A stretch of DNA of 64,000 bases, taken from Ligula intestinalis (taxonomy: Eukaryota > Platyhelminthes > Cestoda > Diphyllobothriidea > Diphyllobothriidae). The DNA is taken from positions 81,172,403 through 81,236,402 of the forward strand of contig JAYGXS010000003.1 in NCBI GenBank assembly GCA_036362985.1. Direction: 5' to 3'. This document shows, piece by piece, positions 33,353 through 46,500 of the stretch (position 1 is its first letter; every line of letters begins with the position of its first letter). The notes under the pieces were generated by a model. That model worked only from the letters and a program-made list of their open reading frames with translations, searched no databases and was not told the DNA's origin. The position numbers and the translations under genes are program-made.

Positions 33353-36300
33353 ACTCGTGCCACAATGAAATCACAACAACAAGCAACTTAAACTGTTTAA
33401 TTAGGGAATTAAATATATGGACTATGAACGTCACTATAATTACAAGAACTGTCAATTTTACAGAATATGTACTTGTGTGGCAACCACACTGTATGCATAC
33501 AGCTGACGCTGTAGGTTGACGTTTTCTGTGGTCCGATATAGCATTAACTTGATAAGTCAATTTAAGGCAATTCCTGTTGCTGTGATTGGACCTCCTACTG
33601 CAAAACCAAAGCATTCTTTTTCCTTTTATATTGATCAGAAGGGAATAAAAAAGGGCCTAGATAACAACGATCGGGTAAGCATGATGAATTCTTTTTCTTG
33701 AAGTTTGCGAACAAGTTACTGGGCTGCGTAAGATTGTATAAAATGCCCTCTGTAAACGGTGAAAATGAAGCGCGAAATAGAGTGCCAAACAGAAGCCTTT
33801 TAATCATGGTATCTATATCATAAGGTTTTTATTTCATTATAAGAGGGCAAGATAGGCTTTATTTTGAAAATTAAATCTAAAATTTTCAGCAAAACGTCCT
33901 TCATTCATTCGGAATAAAATTATTCACACAACCCACATAACAATTGGAGATCGCCAGCGATACAGCGCGACCAAAAACGGCAACTGCGAACACGATGACG
34001 GATCTACCTTGGATGATTTCCAAAATTTTGACCAAAATGTAAATCTTTCAAGAGAGTGCTAGCCTCTTGCGATAATAATTTAATTTTGTATTTTGAATAA
34101 GTTCAAAGAGGTAAAAAGTGATTGAAAAAAGGCCAAATAATCCAACCAATATACAAACATGCAAACTGAGGGCAGAAAAAATGGCGGATCAGGCTCAAAA
34201 GCATGCAAACCCAAATAATTCGTAGCTATGCTAGTTGATTGGAAACGTCAGTGAAGGCTAACGCGCAAAAGATTGTATATGCACATGGAGTCACTAATAG
34301 TAGCGCACAGAAAGCACAATTTCCATGATAATTTGTAAATTTTAATACAAGGGACCCAATTCCTGTAAGCATATTATCATAAATTTTTCAATATAATTTC
34401 TAAATTATTAATATTTTGAAACTTATTATTGGTGTGCAGCATGATCGGTTCAGATTGTAGGAATTAGTAGCATTACTTTTACCCCGTTCAAGCTCCTTAT
34501 TTTACTCTTAAGTAAAAAAATGTTTGAAAAGCTAAGCTGAATAATTAACGGTCTTATCTACAGTATCATCCGCAGATATGAAGATCGTCAGTAAACGACA
34601 CGATTACAGAAACAGACAGTCTATGCGCCTACATTTTAGGTAAATCAATCTTACCGACTTTCAGGCAGCGATCAAATTACCTTGTTTTTTTTCTGGCAGA
34701 TCTTGGAACTCTCAAACTTTGTCGATCGTCCCGGCCATCAGCTATTTAGACAGCGGCCGTTAAATAAACCCTGTCGCAGATAATTAGCTACTTATTCGAG
34801 AAAATTTCGTCCATTTGCTTAAGCGCATATCTGCGCTGTTCTATTACGCATTTACTTTGAGTGCGATGCGCCCATGTCAACGAAGGAAAAGTCTAGCATT
34901 GGCCAATCAAAGTTTTTTTAAGAATGAACTTATTTCATCAGCGAGAAAGCTAATTAGAAATGTGGGGTCTTTTTTGAGAAAAGCACTAGCCATCTCGGCG
35001 GAATCGAGGGCTTTTTGCGTGCTCCAAATGAAAACGCACTTATTTGTGACGAACTTTACATTTTTCTCTTCCTCTCTAAAATTAAGGGCTGGAATGTTGG
35101 CTTCCTTTCATGTCGAATAAATTGCCATGGAAATTCTACTCAAATATCAACTTAAGATAAAAAAGTACATCGACAGTTAATTACACTTATTTCTGATAGG
35201 GGCCAAATATTATCGTCATTTCCTTCAATTTTTACTGGCTTTGGATGAAGAGAGCAAACTGGGCTTCCTGGATATATTAATGAACGTTAAAAACAGCTCA
35301 GTATGGTGTAGTTTTTCAGAATAACTTTAAGGAATATTTTTTTGGCTAAAACTCTTTGCTTTAAAATAACAAACATCCACAAGTCAAAATCTAAGGTAGT
35401 TTTTTACGGAAGACGATAAGGAACGCATAAATCTTGCATCTTCGGTTATAGTAAAACATTACATATTTTATTGTTACATGCTCTTTCAAAAAAATAACAT
35501 TTTTTTCTTCAAATATAAAATACGCAGTTGCATAAGGTTTCGAAAATCAAACAAAACTATTTGCTAAAGAATATGCATTACTAAAGCATAGGCATTAAGA
35601 CGGGTATGACGGTAATTCTTTGCGTCTGCATCGCATTTGATCGCCACGACCAATAAGCTTCTCGAACGCAAGCAATATATATGGATACTCAAATCTTTTT
35701 CAAGGATTTTGGCGTTTTGATTAATTTACGTTAGCCAAGACCCGTTTTGGAAATAAAAGATATGTGCGGTATTCTGCGGCAAAAGTATCCACAATGGTTT
35801 TTGTTTAATACATCATCACCCCTCCAAAACTCGAATAATTCTCTGACCTTTCGCACTGCAGAGGATGTTCGTCATTCCACCCGCTGTGTTAACTAAGATT
35901 TAGTGAACTCACAGATGTATTGTATGCAGGAGGTTGTGCTGTAGGCATTCTGTCATACGCGACACCATTGCTGACAAATTAAAATGAAGTGACCGATAAC
36001 TCGGTTAATTCTGCATTTCTGTGCAGAGCTAGGAAGCTGGTCGAAACAGCAAAATGGAGTATTCACTCTAACGGCATTGACTGAAACAGCCGCTGTATTC
36101 CGAGTTTAAAAAAACGCAGGAAAAACAAGCATATTCAGTGAATGCAAATAAAATCACTTTAAACATTCTTTAGCATTTAGCACTTGTTTTACTCGGCTTA
36201 AGCGCTGGTGTTGCATCGAGGTTCTGGAGGATTGACGAGTTTAAGCAGTGTATAAATTTAAAATACGCACCTACGAGTCTACAAATATGTTATACAAACT

Positions 36301-36394
36301 TGAATAATCAGAATCGTGCAGATCAGTAGTTTTTTCAGAATGATAAAGGCGTCGCAAGACATACGGTTTGGGTAGTAATAGAAAGTTCACGTAC

Positions 36395-36495
36395 CAAAAT
36401 TTTCCCATTGGGCTCGCTTGGGGGCTGCCAGTTTACGGTAACTGAATCGATTGTGTTTGCGGTCGCGTGAATAGCCTGAGGAGGACCTCCGGGTG
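36395..36495 (-). CDS. LAR-like receptor phosphatase, first half of FN3 domain 2
   Basis: This short exon has 33 whole codons. It opens with PGGPPQAIHATANT, has the FN3 B-C strand motif VTVNWQPPSEPNGKIL, and ends in phase 0. The acceptor is TTTTCAAACTAG; the donor is TTG|GTACGT. The incoming CA joins C of the FN1 exon to give proline. The W-x-PP-x-EPNG turn is characteristic of LAR-family FN2, where it is followed by a glycine-tyrosine pair; the next exon begins exactly with GY. The exon is far from both neighbours (introns of about 5.0 kb upstream and 26.2 kb downstream), and was recognised by motif plus matching phase. It is too short to stand out as an ORF. Confidence 0.82.
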
Positions 36496-36867
36496 CTAGT
36501 TTGAAAAGAGAATATGCTTAATTAGTGACTTAAACAAGCAGTGCGCAAAGTCGGTTGAAGTAATGATGCAGCTGCATCCAGCTGAAACTTTGGACACTTC
36601 AAGGAGAGGCATACTGTGTGACACTGAAACCCAGTACAGCTGTGCAAATCCAGTGAAAAGAAAACCGGTAGATGACTGTATGAACTGACTTTGATTTAAG
36701 ACCTTTTTATGGCCCGCAAACAAATTGTACACCAATTGGTTTTTCAATATTTATCCATGTTGGTTGATGTCTTACGAACTAGGGCCAACCAAGTGTGTGT
36801 GTAACCAGGATGAATACACCAATGCACAATTAATTACCTTATACCCCCGATAGACAACCGGCAGGGC

Positions 36868-37060
36868 AGCGAACTCGGGGCTCAATGGTTAGGAAATTTT
36901 GCCTCTGATGGGCAGGACGCGAGTTCGAAACTCGAGTGTAGCAGCAATTTACGCGGCTCCACTAGAGTTGGCTACCCCTAATTGACGACGGCCAATACAG
37001 CCAGAAATAGCTATTCTAGGGTGCGTGCCTTTGCTGGAATACATGCAACTGTTTTTGAAT
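36868..37060 (+). mobile_element. tRNA-derived SINE
   Basis: Head ggggctcaatggttagg, B box gagttcgaaactc (36921-36933), and a degenerate body attgacgacggccaatacagccagaaatagc. Confidence 0.6.
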
Positions 37061-38689
37061 TCCATAATTTTAACAATTGGTTTCACAATAATCTTTCACC
37101 AACATTCAGGAACCCTGACACTTGCTGATGAACGATCACCAACCGCTGACGGAACTCACTTGTCCTACGTCACATTTGCTTTGGGCCTTCTCTCTTAGGC
37201 CCTGTCAACAGCTGTAGCAGCTAGTAATTTTGACAGCTATTATTGTCGGCAAAGTGAAAGGGGATGATGAAGGCGAATATATAGTAACTAATATTTTATA
37301 GAAGTGCTCGCAAATATAAGCTTCTCAGTATTCATTTTGTAAAAAAATCACATTGAGTGTTATACTCGTTAAGGAATAAATTTCGAAGTTTAAATAGTTT
37401 TCTGTTCTTAATTGGGCTGAAACGTACTTGCTTACACATTAACATTTAGGGTTACCAAACTCGAAGTTGTATAAGTTCTAGTAAGGGAAACGCAGATTTT
37501 ATGTGTGGGTCTCATACGATATGGCAATGAATATGTACAGTTTAATATATATTATGATGGGATTCATTACCGTCTGTTCGAAAGCATAAGGATATAAAAG
37601 AGTTCATAAGTAAAACATTTTGAGCTAGAAGGTATCCCTTCATCAAACTCATAGGGTGAAGTGAAAACGTATGCCTTTCAATTAGACACAACAATAATTA
37701 TTCTTCTGCATGTTTTTCTGAAAGCGTAAATGCAGCAGTTACCGATAGGAAAAGCCTACTAATTATGCAGCAATTTTACCAAGTTTAGTGTTTTAGGTGG
37801 TCAGATCGAAAACACAAAACCTTCCCTCAGTTACCATTTCATGCGATACACTATCCACTGTTGCGAAATAGAAAAAACAGAAAGGAGATAGATTTCGAAT
37901 ACAGACGTTATTTTCAATCCTTTGTTTCCTTAAAAATTCCATAAACTCTCTCTTCATTTTATCCCCGCAGATGTAGACCACTTTTTACATTTTCCCCTAT
38001 AACTATCCGCCCTTAGAACGAAAATCTTGCCCAGGGCCCGAGTAAAACCACAAAAAGGTCCCCTTTAGCCATTGTTCTTGCCTATGCGATTCTTTTGCCA
38101 TAATCGCATGTCCAATCTGACGAGCAGTAAGGAAAGTCGCGCACATGACAAATGCGCAGTAACCGAGTCGACAGTTTTCAGGTCAGGGCATGGAGATGTG
38201 GTACTGGCTAGGTCTGCGAGACATCTGAATGAACTCTGCTATATTGCAGCTTAGTCTGCCTTGACGGGTTTACGCAAAATCCCAAAATTTAATCTTTCTC
38301 TGCCTGTCTCTGAGTGATACGTGCCTGTCACGCCAGTGCAGGTAACCGAGCTCTGAGTGGACTGCTTATTTTTAAAGTTGGGTGGCGTCCATTGCTCCAA
38401 GGTGATGGACAGCTTACGGTCAAATTTGCTGCGCTCAAATGCGTGCTTAAGTCGGCGAGTATCGAGGAGGCGCATTGAAAAGCGTGATAAGGAGTTTAAA
38501 CATATTTACGCAAAAAAGGGAGGCCATCATATTGTCGCCCAATGATGAATAAATGGCACTGTTTGCCAAAGCTGCAATCCGTTTAAATGATGAGGTGGTG
38601 ACAATACATCTAAATCGAATTTCTGGTATACTTTACTTCAAAGAAAGCTTCGTTTGAGGGTTTAAATAAAAATTTCAGAAAAGTACAAT

Positions 38690-38765
38690 CTTTCAGGAAA
38701 GCTTATTCGGCAAACAGCTGTTTTCAGCAATTCATCATCAAACCAGCACACCTGAAGAGATAAGT
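38690..38765 (-). repeat. Retroelement-tail-like block
   Basis: The minus strand reads gatgatgaattgctgaaaac then agctgtttgccgaataagc, related to blocks at 39385-39440 (plus) and 52728-52790 (plus). It resembles the hammerhead tails in spacing, but no hammerhead core is intact. Confidence 0.35.
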
Positions 38766-39829
38766 AAAATCGTACAGTTGGACAGGATAAATAAAGTTGC
38801 TTTGATTAAAACTTAAAGTGGCTGAAAACCAAGGCAGCTAGGAAAGAGCGAGTGCGCGAACGCAAATCGACCTGGTTAAGTAAAGCTTAAACAAGACTGA
38901 TCTCCAATTCTACTGTCACATACCTGGTTGATACGAATCCCCGAGCCGATACTAATGAAAATTATGCAGTTGTCTGCGGGCCACCCACCAACTTCTCAAT
39001 GGCCCTACGCAAATGTCTGTTGGCAACAGATGGGCCAGTGGCTAAGCGGCTAGCAAACCTAGTGCTGTTCTCTCAGAAGACGCTAACGCAAACCCTTTCG
39101 CTGCCGTGGCCGATGTTGACGCCAGGTGGCGATTGAATATCGCCTTAAACCCCTCCTGACAGTTGTTCACTCCATGTAATTGACAGTGATTATCACACTA
39201 CGTACCTGACCGATGACCAACGCTCACAACCTATCCTAATTTCTTCCTCTCCACTTCCCTTCTCCACCAAGCCCTCCCGCAGCCCAAGAAGATATACACA
39301 CCGATCTCGCCATGCGGGTGTCTTGTAAAAGAAACTCAGCAACCCGGTCCAATGGTATGATTTTCATTATTCCTGAAATTTTATTGGCTTAATGATGAAT
39401 TGCTGAAAACACTTGTCGATTGAATGAGCCTTCAATGTTAAACGTGGGAATATCTGCAAATCTTAAAAGAATTCGAAAAATTTCTTTCCCTTCTCCGCTG
39501 AAATTAAATTTGAACGTAGAGTCGATAAGCATATTCAAGGATCTACAAGCGAAAACCCAAATATAAAATAAATATTTGTGAAGAAGTCTATCAAACAACA
39601 AATACGGGCTAATCACTTAAAAATCAGAAATTGCTTTCAAGCAGTCAGTAGTATAATTTATGAACTTATCGATCACATTGTTTCCATCTGAGTGTCAAGC
39701 AGTGGTAGAATACTGTCTAAGATGTAGCTGGACTTTAAGACAGCATCTGTGTTGTCAGCATAATCAGCATGTACGTTAGGTATTTCACTGGCTTTCTGAT
39801 AACAGCTTGTGAATATGAAGTGGTGATAC

Positions 39830-40475
39830 CGCCCCCTTTCTTCGTCTCTCCTTATTCTTCTCCTTTACAGCCTGCTTTACAATGCTCATCACCAGCCTTT
39901 TTTCCTTTCTTAGTACTGCTAAGTGATGTATGTACCGGACGCACAGTCACCCCAGTATGTGTTTTGTATGAAGTGGCTGGTGAGTTGACTGGGAGTCAGG
40001 AGTGCCAGATTTTTTCAAACTGCTGGTTATGTGAATCATTGTGTGTGCGTCGAGGGGGCCAGATCGTGCTGTGGCTTGATTTTGGTGCTCGGGGAGTGCT
40101 GTCGCTTCTAACCGCATTCCTTATCTCACTATAATCACTCTTACGGGCATGCAGTTATCATGGTGCACCAAGGGCCGCAGCTTGCAGTTGCAAACTGACA
40201 CGCAGGCTACAATGGCTCCTTCTTAATGCGGCATTTATGGCACTGCTGCGCACATGGGAGCCTCCCTAGCAAGGTGCGCTGTTGGTAGGCGAATTTTAGT
40301 ATCAACCGCGCCAGCCGCCTGCACCGTTCCTCATCTCTGGTTTTCTTGGATCTTGGCTTGACATTGGGTACAAGTTTGGGAGTAAACAGAGAGTGAGATA
40401 GATCCTGCGAATTTACTTTCACTGTAATCCAGCTACGGTCAGCGCACCTACATTTAGCTTGCTGAAGCTCGTTGA
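39830..40475 (+). repeat. Long dispersed repeat, copy 2
   Basis: Counterpart of 4140-5010, for example ggccagatcgtgctgtgg (about 40059), gtatcaaccgcgccagccgc and tttactttcactgtaatcca. Confidence 0.6.
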
Positions 40476-41277
40476 AGGCATCGTCGAGAGCGACGGTCGC
40501 CAAATAATTACTGTGGCACTTTGGTCTATACCACTCAGAGGTATAAATGAATTTCGCGGGATCTCATACAAATTTCACGTGTCACAAATGCCAGAAAACG
40601 CAATAAATCATTCATTTCGAAATCTCACATGTTTAATTCATCTGCATTTGAAAAAAAACTGATCTTGGAGTGAATTAAATGTTCCGCATTAGCATTCAGT
40701 CAAATGACTATGATATTGCTGCAGGAAGCAATCACACGGACAGGGAAACCATTAATCTGCTTCAGTATTAAGTCTATGCGCTCCGGACGTCTATTATGAT
40801 CTTTTATCCAATAGCTTTTCGAGCACTGATTCTTATCGCGTCACGATACGTGCAAGCGTATCAGTTTTATTCCAGGAATAAACTGGCTGATGTACTGTAA
40901 ATATCGATTTACTAAAATCAGTCTTCCTCTCACGCTCCCCTCAACCATATATTAGTTGGCTGTTTGTGTCCGTCAAGTGCGATATTGGATACAATGAATA
41001 AAGTGACGTGACAGCTTACTTTAACCCTAACAATTTGGTAGCAGTTTCGATTACATAAAGATATTGCCCTTTGATTTGACTACACAGTGAAAGTCTCTAA
41101 TCTCCACAGTACTATTATGTATGCCGATCCACAAGCCGCAGTGGCGAAGACATGCAGTTTACACTCCACCACAACCGATACAACTTGATGTGCTCAAGCG
41201 CCGGCTTCCGAAATTACACTGCGGCCTATGTGTTTTGATGAAGTATAACACAGGATGAAATTACCGCTAAGAACAAG

Positions 41278-41425
41278 GGAAACCGGAATGGCAATTTCTG
41301 TTTCATTAGCCATCATCAGCCAGTCACGCCAAGTCCTAGGTTGTTCACTGCACGAGGCTCAAACCCAAACCCTGTTGATCAGACCACCAATGATCTAACC
41401 AGTGAGCCAGACATGCAAAACCAGC
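41278..41425 (-). mobile_element. tRNA-derived SINE
   Basis: The minus strand reads tggctcactggttagatca, B box ggtttgagcctc, and body tgactggctgatgatggctaatg...attgccattccgg. It lies 3' of the FN3-1 exon, in the next intron. Confidence 0.6.
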
Positions 41426-41495
41426 TTCCAGAAAAGCAGGTTGGTTATTTTATAAAAGTATATCTCAATTTGTTTTCAACACGTCAGGTACTTAC

Positions 41496-41843
41496 GCAGT
41501 TCAGAGGTGCTAAACGTGGCAGTGTTACTGGCGTCTGACATGCCAAACTTGAGGCTGACAGCGTAAACATTCGCAGCATAGCGTCTGTCTGGCTTCAGAT
41601 CAATGACCTTCAGATGCACTGAACCATCATTATTGATTTTCCAGGGTGAGATATCGGTGATCTGACGTTTCATTGGTGGTCCAGACGTCGGTTCAACTTC
41701 GGTCAGCGTCAACGTGTAACTGGTAATTGGAACATAGGTGCGAGAAGACTGATCTTGTAGTGGCTTTCCCGGAAGCCAACGCAGAATGGCGTATGTCGGT
41801 CCCCTGGAAAAACATTCCAGATCGACGGGCGGTGGGGGGACAT
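41496..41843 (-). CDS. LAR-like receptor phosphatase, fibronectin type III domain 1 exon
   Basis: The exon has 115 whole codons, begins DVPPPPVDLEC and carries a whole FN3 domain. The conserved Trp is at residue 22 (LRWLPG), and the E-F signature DLKPDRRY (Leu82, Pro84, Tyr88) is followed by AANVYAVS. The acceptor is a pyrimidine-rich CCCCACCTTAG; the donor is CTGC|GTAAGT. Phase is 1 on both sides, so the exon is symmetric and could be skipped without breaking frame. LAR-family FN1 starts with a comparable proline-rich KPPIDL segment directly after Ig3, as seen here. The loop between the first Trp and the EVEPTSGPP segment is longer than in vertebrate LAR. The preceding intron is about 18.4 kb. 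Confidence 0.85.
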
Positions 41844-43344
41844 CTAAGGTGGGGAAAGTGAGGGAATCACAGTAGATTGGGTGACTAGAATACGTGTAGA
41901 AAATAATGCAAGCCGCAGAAGAGTGGTAAAATGATTGACCACAGAAACTCATCTTAATTTTAACATGGCAGTGGTCCACAGCCTAGAAGCCTTTATAGAG
42001 AAAAAGGATAAAACGAATCGAAAAATGACCACTATGAGTAGTAAAAAAAAGTTATATAAGTAATCAGAGAGACTAGATACAGTAAGTAGATGTAGGATGA
42101 CGTAAGTAAATGTAAGAGTATTTTCAAATTAATATTGACATCACACACAAAAGCCCTGAATAATCACAGGTAGATTTAATGTTCACAAAGTTAATTTAGA
42201 TAGTGCACGTCATGAACCCCTAGTCCCAGCATCTTGTTCTACGGAACTGGTGGTTATAGGGGTTTTGGGGGTGAGGAAATAGGATAGACACTGAAGGAAA
42301 TTTGTATAGGTAAGTAGAGAGTGGAAAACTGTGGTTGAATTTGTTTCCCGTGGCCACTAGGAGTAAGCTGTCCTGCATGGAGATTGAATGTGCGCCCAGC
42401 ACTTCGCACCGCGGACTTGGTAAGTTAAAGTTGACGACCTTCTAACCATAATTTCTATTTTTTAGGAATTTTAAGAAACATGCATTTTGATAATCAGGTT
42501 TTTCAGCAAAATAGTAAACGATAATGGAGATTATGAAAATCGACGGATTCAAATCAACAACATTCCTAATACAGAAATGCATACTACAGTCATTAAAGTA
42601 TATTTCGCTCTGTATCCTTATCCTTTACTCAGACAACTCCTGTAACCACCGTTTCTTTAGGATTAAATGTTGTACCAGAAATATATAAGGTGCTTTACTT
42701 TAACTGTTGTTGCCTAATAGGCTAAATTTCTGTCTAGCTCACCAAAAAAACGTTCTAGCAGGAGGAAAACAATACGGACAAGGGAAAACCTACAGATCAC
42801 AAGAACGGAAGATGATTGATCGTGCTTGAGTGTGAACTTGGACTCTGTGTAGCTTACGGATAATGTCTGGCAAGATTTAGCTGATGAGTGACCATCGTCA
42901 GCCAAAAAACCTGCATGACGACTTCATTAACAATTACTGGATTGCTTGCTGTTTTTACTAATGACTCAAATACGAACGTTTGCAGGAAGGGTTGCCAACC
43001 AGGGGTTAGCATTTTGCAAACGAAGGCCACCACTGGAAGGCGGAAGGAAGGTTCTGCTAATTTCTGTCAGTTATCGACGTATTTTGCACATTCTGTAGAA
43101 ATACAGAATCCCTGAAGCAAGCTTTGAAACTTCAACTTATAGCTAAAAGCGTGCGCATTCGAGCCACAGACTCCCCTTAACTGAATGTCGGTATAGCTGA
43201 CTGATATCGGCCACTATGCTATTGTTTTTTCTGCCTTTTATATTAACGGCCGCTGACTATTCCGCAGAGAGTGTGGCAGGATACACGGGAACGTGAAGGC
43301 CCTGCAACATCATTGTTAAGCAACCGGTTGCAACCGAAAGGATA

Positions 43345-43505
43345 GTAAGCTCTTGGTTCAACGGTTATTCGCTACTAATAGTCTGATGGTTCAAATTCCA
43401 GCCGTTTCATGAAGTAGGGTTATTTATAGCTGACTAATGGTGGCTGCAAAGTCAAAGATGTCGAGTCCAGTTTAGCTTTGTCTTTGCTGGAAATCATCCA
43501 AGCGC
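43345..43505 (+). mobile_element. tRNA-derived SINE
   Basis: Head ttggttcaacggtta, B box ggttcaaattcc (43388-43399), and a degenerate body tatagctgactaatggtggct. Confidence 0.5.
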
Positions 43506-43509
43506 CCAG

Positions 43510-46500
43510 CTATGTGTGCACTTAACATGACTCTGTGGGTCATAAACTGAGCCGTAACCTCAAACGTATGTTTGGGCCATAATTGACAAGCTCTCACTTA
43601 CCATTTATGTAAAAATAATAATTGAAAAATATCCTTATTTTGGTTTCATTTATAAATGTATGCTAAAATAGAACACTTAGTGCAGTTTATTATATTACTC
43701 TCAGTAAATCTGGATGCTGGCAGCTCTTCTGGGTTGTGAGTACAGCAGGTTTCTTCATACCTTTGGGTATTTTGTGGTCCTTTTCGAAGTTTTTTAAGCC
43801 TATCAACAAAAAGTTTGTGCACATAAGGTGTTTGTTTGAAAAGGCACTTCATTTCATAAGGGTGTTCGATCCAGCGCTTACACAACAAAGACGCGCATAT
43901 CGTATACCTGGGGTTTAAAGCAAATGCGAGCACCAATGCAACCAACTTTTACGTGATTGAAATCAGTGGGCTGCTAAGTGGAAAGAACGGATGTATTTAG
44001 TTCGGTTTTATGTTCACATGTTCTGAAGTAATATTATGGCCGCAGCCAAAACCACACATTTTCTAACCGTTTTGGGTGAATTGCATCATTAAAGTAGCAG
44101 TTGCCTGACCGTTCATTTGGCTTGGAATTAAACAGTATGCATATGTGCGTTAGAACGATTTTTACCCATCAAATAAATTGTCCCTTTTAAGCAAAAATTA
44201 CATCTGCAAGTAAACCGGCCGAGCTAGAAGGAAAGTTTTAGCGTTATCCGCATATTGCGGTCTTTTTGGCTAGACAATTTCTATCCCCAGAAAGATAAAG
44301 TAAAGAATAACAATTAACTAACTACAAAAATAGTTTTATTGATTGAAAAGAATAATATTGTATACAGCGCCATAAAACTGAAGCAGAGTAATTCGTAAAT
44401 GGTGACTAGTACAGCAATCTTTTCTTAATGTTTCTGCAATGCAGCACTTAAATGATGCCACTCTGCTTAAAACTTGTCATCAAACCTAACGGACTTTGAC
44501 AATGGTAAACAAATTTTTTTGTTCTTTTAACATCATGGCTTCTTGCTTTTACTACTTATACATGTATCCCATATTTCCAACTTTTTATATGTAAACTTAT
44601 GACTATTTGAGAAGAAAAGTTATGTTCGCCGGAACAAAAATGTTTTTCGTCCAACGTTTGGAAACCACTGTTCATTACCTTCCTGCAGACATTGCGCTTG
44701 CCTTTTATATTTCGGCTGCAAATCTTTAGTTTCCTTACAAGCAAAAGTCCGGAATCAAATTTTGAGATGACCAAGTTAACAAACCACTAAATTGGCTTCC
44801 TCTGGAATAAAAAAGCATGACATTTTTATCTGCTAGGGTAAACAGCAGAATTTGGTTCCAACTTGGAAAATATCCACGTTGATATTTCTGCAGTGAAAAA
44901 TCGTCAGGCTGTTTGCAGAAGTTAACAGCTATCCAAGAGTATGCAACAACCTCGACCACGACTAAGACATATGACAGTCAGAAGTGTAAACAATGGTCGC
45001 CTTACCTGCGTAGATTATTCCAGTTATTGCACTAATCCTTACAGGTCGTTAGCTATTTAAAGGGTTTTATCAGTCTGTCCAAAACTAAGGGCTAAAAATC
45101 TATCAGAAATGGGAAAAGTTGCTTTACTGGTGCTGTGCAATTTAATTGTTAGTGCACACACACTAAACGTCTTCAAACCTCCGCCTTTTCGGTGGACAAA
45201 GACTGATTTTCCTCCTACATAAATGTTTTTCGCGGGCACTTTACTCGACACTGTACAAACATACTATTCTGAATATATAAGCACCCCTGCAGAAGAACCA
45301 GATGACATTTATTAACCTGTTGACGAAAAAAAGTTCCCAAAAAGGCAGACTTCTTACTAAACTATCTTTTAGCAGTCGTTTTTCGAATTTTTGCTCGTAC
45401 ATGTTTTTTGTATCAGAAGCTGAGCCGCCGACAGTGACCGTTTTTCTCTCACGTCTCACATTCCTCAAACGTGGCATGTGCTGAAAACTGACTATCTAAA
45501 TGCGGGGAGACTTGATTTGCTGAGCAGCCAATTTTTTTTCACATAACATTTCGATTTACGTTATGAACTCTCTTGTCTCTGTTTATGGTTTGAATTATGA
45601 ATCCGGAATGCCTAGCGAATACGCCTACACGTTCTGTGATCATATCTCCTGCTTCGCAACAATTTTTTAATTGAAAACGCACATATAACCCTTAGTGTCA
45701 GCTTACTATTTTTTCTCCATCACCATACCAAAAAATGAATAAATGGAAGTTCGGACGTTTTCTCTGCAGTGTGGATAGTGTAATGCGTGAGAACGTAGTG
45801 ACCGCATATAAACCGCAATTTATTAATGCATAAAACTGTTTAGAAATAAGAAGCACATAGCAGACTCAATTTGCACGAAAAAAATGCATTAGTGCATAAC
45901 GATTAATCATTTAATTGGCAAGTTAAATCCGCAATATAAGGATCAAAAATGGAAACTCAGCGCACACACATACTATTCTGAAGCACTCTAGTACTGAAGG
46001 CAATGTTAAATTTCGAATTTTAACAGGCTGAAAATCTAGACTTGAAACGTAATTTAACCGCTGACCGTTTCAAGTGATGCAGAGTACCATCTTATTTGAA
46101 GCGACTTTTACGCTACTAGCAGCCTCATTTAAGACAACCACTAAAGACAGTTTAAGACTAAGTAAGTTGCCTTGTATTGTTTTTTTACTTTATCATACAT
46201 TGCGCACATATGCAACAGAGAAAAGTATGCTCGTTTCACGAGGCAAGAAAAACAATACGAAACCTTTGGCACACATCTGCCTGATAACCCAGTAGACAGG
46301 ACATGAACTGTCCGTGTGAAGACTCCGCAATCCTTTCATGTTCAAGGTGGAATTTTATAATTGGACGATTTTCATGTTTCTGTGGTCTGTAGTAACAAAA
46401 GGTTTCTTGCCGCGAAATATGTTTATGTCGAGCTGTTGTAAGCTCCTCCAAGCGTATCAAAACATGCCCTGCCAGATTGAAACCACATCGTCAATTTATG

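Larger units (their letters stand above)
10200..36394 (-). other. Intron splitting FN3 domain 2 (about 26.2 kb)
   Basis: This intron lies between the two half-domain exons, with GTACGT at the 5' end and TTGTCTTTTAG at the 3' end. It contains the Helitron fragment, the 20-21 kb PLE, hammerhead-bearing tails, the CAT microsatellite and the telomere-like tract. No other exon of the receptor is needed to keep frame across it. Confidence 0.75.
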
